A DNA stretch of 6,356 nt from Methanobacteriota archaeon (GTDB taxonomy: Archaea; Thermoplasmatota; Thermoplasmata; Methanomassiliicoccales; Methanomethylophilaceae), in the NCBI GenBank assembly GCA_029574055.1, contig JAKQBQ010000017.1, forward strand, positions 1 to 6,356, written 5' to 3'. The notes beneath the pieces were generated by a model. It was not told where the DNA came from and ran no database searches. It worked only from the letters and a program-made list of their open reading frames with translations. A program made the translations under genes and the position numbers. Positions within the stretch are counted from its first letter, which is position 1. Each line of letters opens with the position of its first letter. Positions 5,891 to 6,356 of this stretch are shown here, in pieces.

Positions 5891-6217
5891 ATGGTACACA
5901 TAACAGCTGATGCAGAGAAGTTCATCAACGACCTTCTGGTAAAGAACCAGAAGACAGGATACGGTATCAAGATCTACCTCGCGGGGATCGCATGCTCCGG
6001 GCCCCAATTCGGAATGTCATTCCAGGAAGGCATCGGAGAGGGAGACATCGTCGACGACAGCGCATCCGGTTTCAAGATCTACTACGACAAAGACACCCAG
6101 GAAGCGCTGGAGGGCTGTGTGGTGGAGTTCATAGACGATCCCAACTTCGGGACCGGCCTGACCATCCGCGACCCCAACTTCAGCGGCTGCTCCTCCTGCG
6201 GCGGCGGCTGCAAGTAA
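5891..6217 (+). CDS. IscA/HesB-like iron-sulfur cluster carrier protein
   Basis: A 108-residue cytoplasmic protein of the HesB/IscA (A-type carrier) family, which binds and passes on Fe-S clusters or iron. The family pattern is present: KIYLAGIACSGPQFGMSF with Cys35, the central FKIYYDKDTQEALEGCVVEF strand region, and FGTGLTIRDPNF leading to the C-terminal cysteines. Instead of the canonical CGCG tail it has CSSCGGGC (Cys100, Cys103, Cys107), and there is an extra Cys76. Length fits the family. It has its own TATA box and a stretch of T downstream (6249-6253). An ATG at 5878 is in another frame. Neighbours give no clear cluster-assembly context, so the client is unknown. Confidence 0.85.
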   Translation: MVHITADAEKFINDLLVKNQKTGYGIKIYLAGIACSGPQFGMSFQEGIGEGDIVDDSASGFKIYYDKDTQEALEGCVVEFIDDPNFGTGLTIRDPNFSGCSSCGGGCK

Positions 6218-6248
6218 GCCTTTCACTTTCGGCCACCCCCCAAACAAC

Positions 6249-6262
6249 TTTTTATTATAATA
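6249..6262 (+). promoter_or_regulatory. T run and TATA box between the IscA-like and Hef-like genes
   Basis: TTTTTATTATAATA is centred about 26 nt before ATG 6281, fitting a leaderless start there. The leading T5 could also end transcripts from the IscA-like gene. Confidence 0.5.
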
Positions 6263-6280
6263 CTCCGAATGTGGTTCAGC

Positions 6281-6356
6281 ATGGGCTACATATCGCATCC
6301 AAGGATCGTTCCGGATTCCGTTGAAGAAAGGAAGTACCAGATGGCGCTGGCAAAGG
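6281..6356 (+). CDS. Hef/FANCM-like DNA repair helicase, N-terminus only
   Basis: The first 25 codons are visible before the window ends: MGYISHPRIVPDSVEERKYQ followed by MALAK. This matches the start of archaeal Hef (FANCM/Mph1-type superfamily 2 helicase, often fused to an XPF-type nuclease), where a short (Y)I.HP.I.P..(V/I)E.R.YQ segment precedes the Walker A region. Such proteins process stalled forks and branched DNA. ATG 6281 is preferred over the in-frame ATG at 6269 because of the TATA spacing and the short N-terminus typical of the family. The ATPase and nuclease motifs lie outside the window, so the domain make-up cannot be checked. Confidence 0.7.
   Translation, partial: MGYISHPRIVPDSVEERKYQMALAK

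Overview
This window looks archaeal, most likely a euryarchaeote of the Thermoplasmatota (Methanomassiliicoccales-like methanogen). The phylum and order are inferred from overall character, not from a marker gene. Supporting signs are a Hef/FANCM-type helicase N-terminus at the right edge, archaeal TATA boxes about 25-30 nt upstream of several start codons (leaderless or near-leaderless genes), and T-rich termination signals. Coding DNA is roughly balanced to GC-rich and the intergenic DNA is AT-rich, except for one GC-rich patch.

Positions 1-1761 (minus strand) hold an AMP-forming acetyl-CoA synthetase. A one-base deletion near 533-535 breaks it into two frames, and the left window edge cuts off its C-terminal end. 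Its promoter region (1782-1830) carries a compact set of GAACAT half-sites exactly where transcription is expected to begin.

Positions 1831-2508 have no convincing protein gene. They contain an AT-rich stretch with a widely spaced 9-bp inverted repeat, a cluster of very GC-rich hairpins (2036-2105), and about 250 bp (2220-2473) that folds into a series of stable helices. The last is a candidate structured RNA that I cannot assign to a known family.

Positions 2509-3662 (minus strand) hold two genes: an upstream SprT-like zinc metalloprotease and a downstream minimal nucleotidyltransferase. A textbook hairpin-plus-T-run terminator lies between them, and the protease stop codon is inside its stem. 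A small putative membrane protein (3735-3908, minus) may lie further upstream.

From about 3970 the direction turns to plus. A 23-bp tandem repeat (3973-4030) sits just upstream of a TATA box and an apparently leaderless GTG start for an AAA/DUF4143-family ATPase. That gene abuts a carboxymuconolactone-decarboxylase/AhpD-like protein, with the second ATG directly after the first stop. An IscA/HesB-like iron-sulfur protein with its own TATA box follows, then the first 25 codons of a Hef-like helicase, again apparently leaderless.

The genes do not form one pathway. They read as a housekeeping and accessory mix: acetate activation, a protease/nucleotidyltransferase pair, an ATPase/AhpD-like pair, Fe-S handling and DNA repair. 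The strongest leads are the unassigned structured RNA candidate, the acs operator-like palindromes, the tandem repeat at the ATPase promoter, and the acs frameshift.
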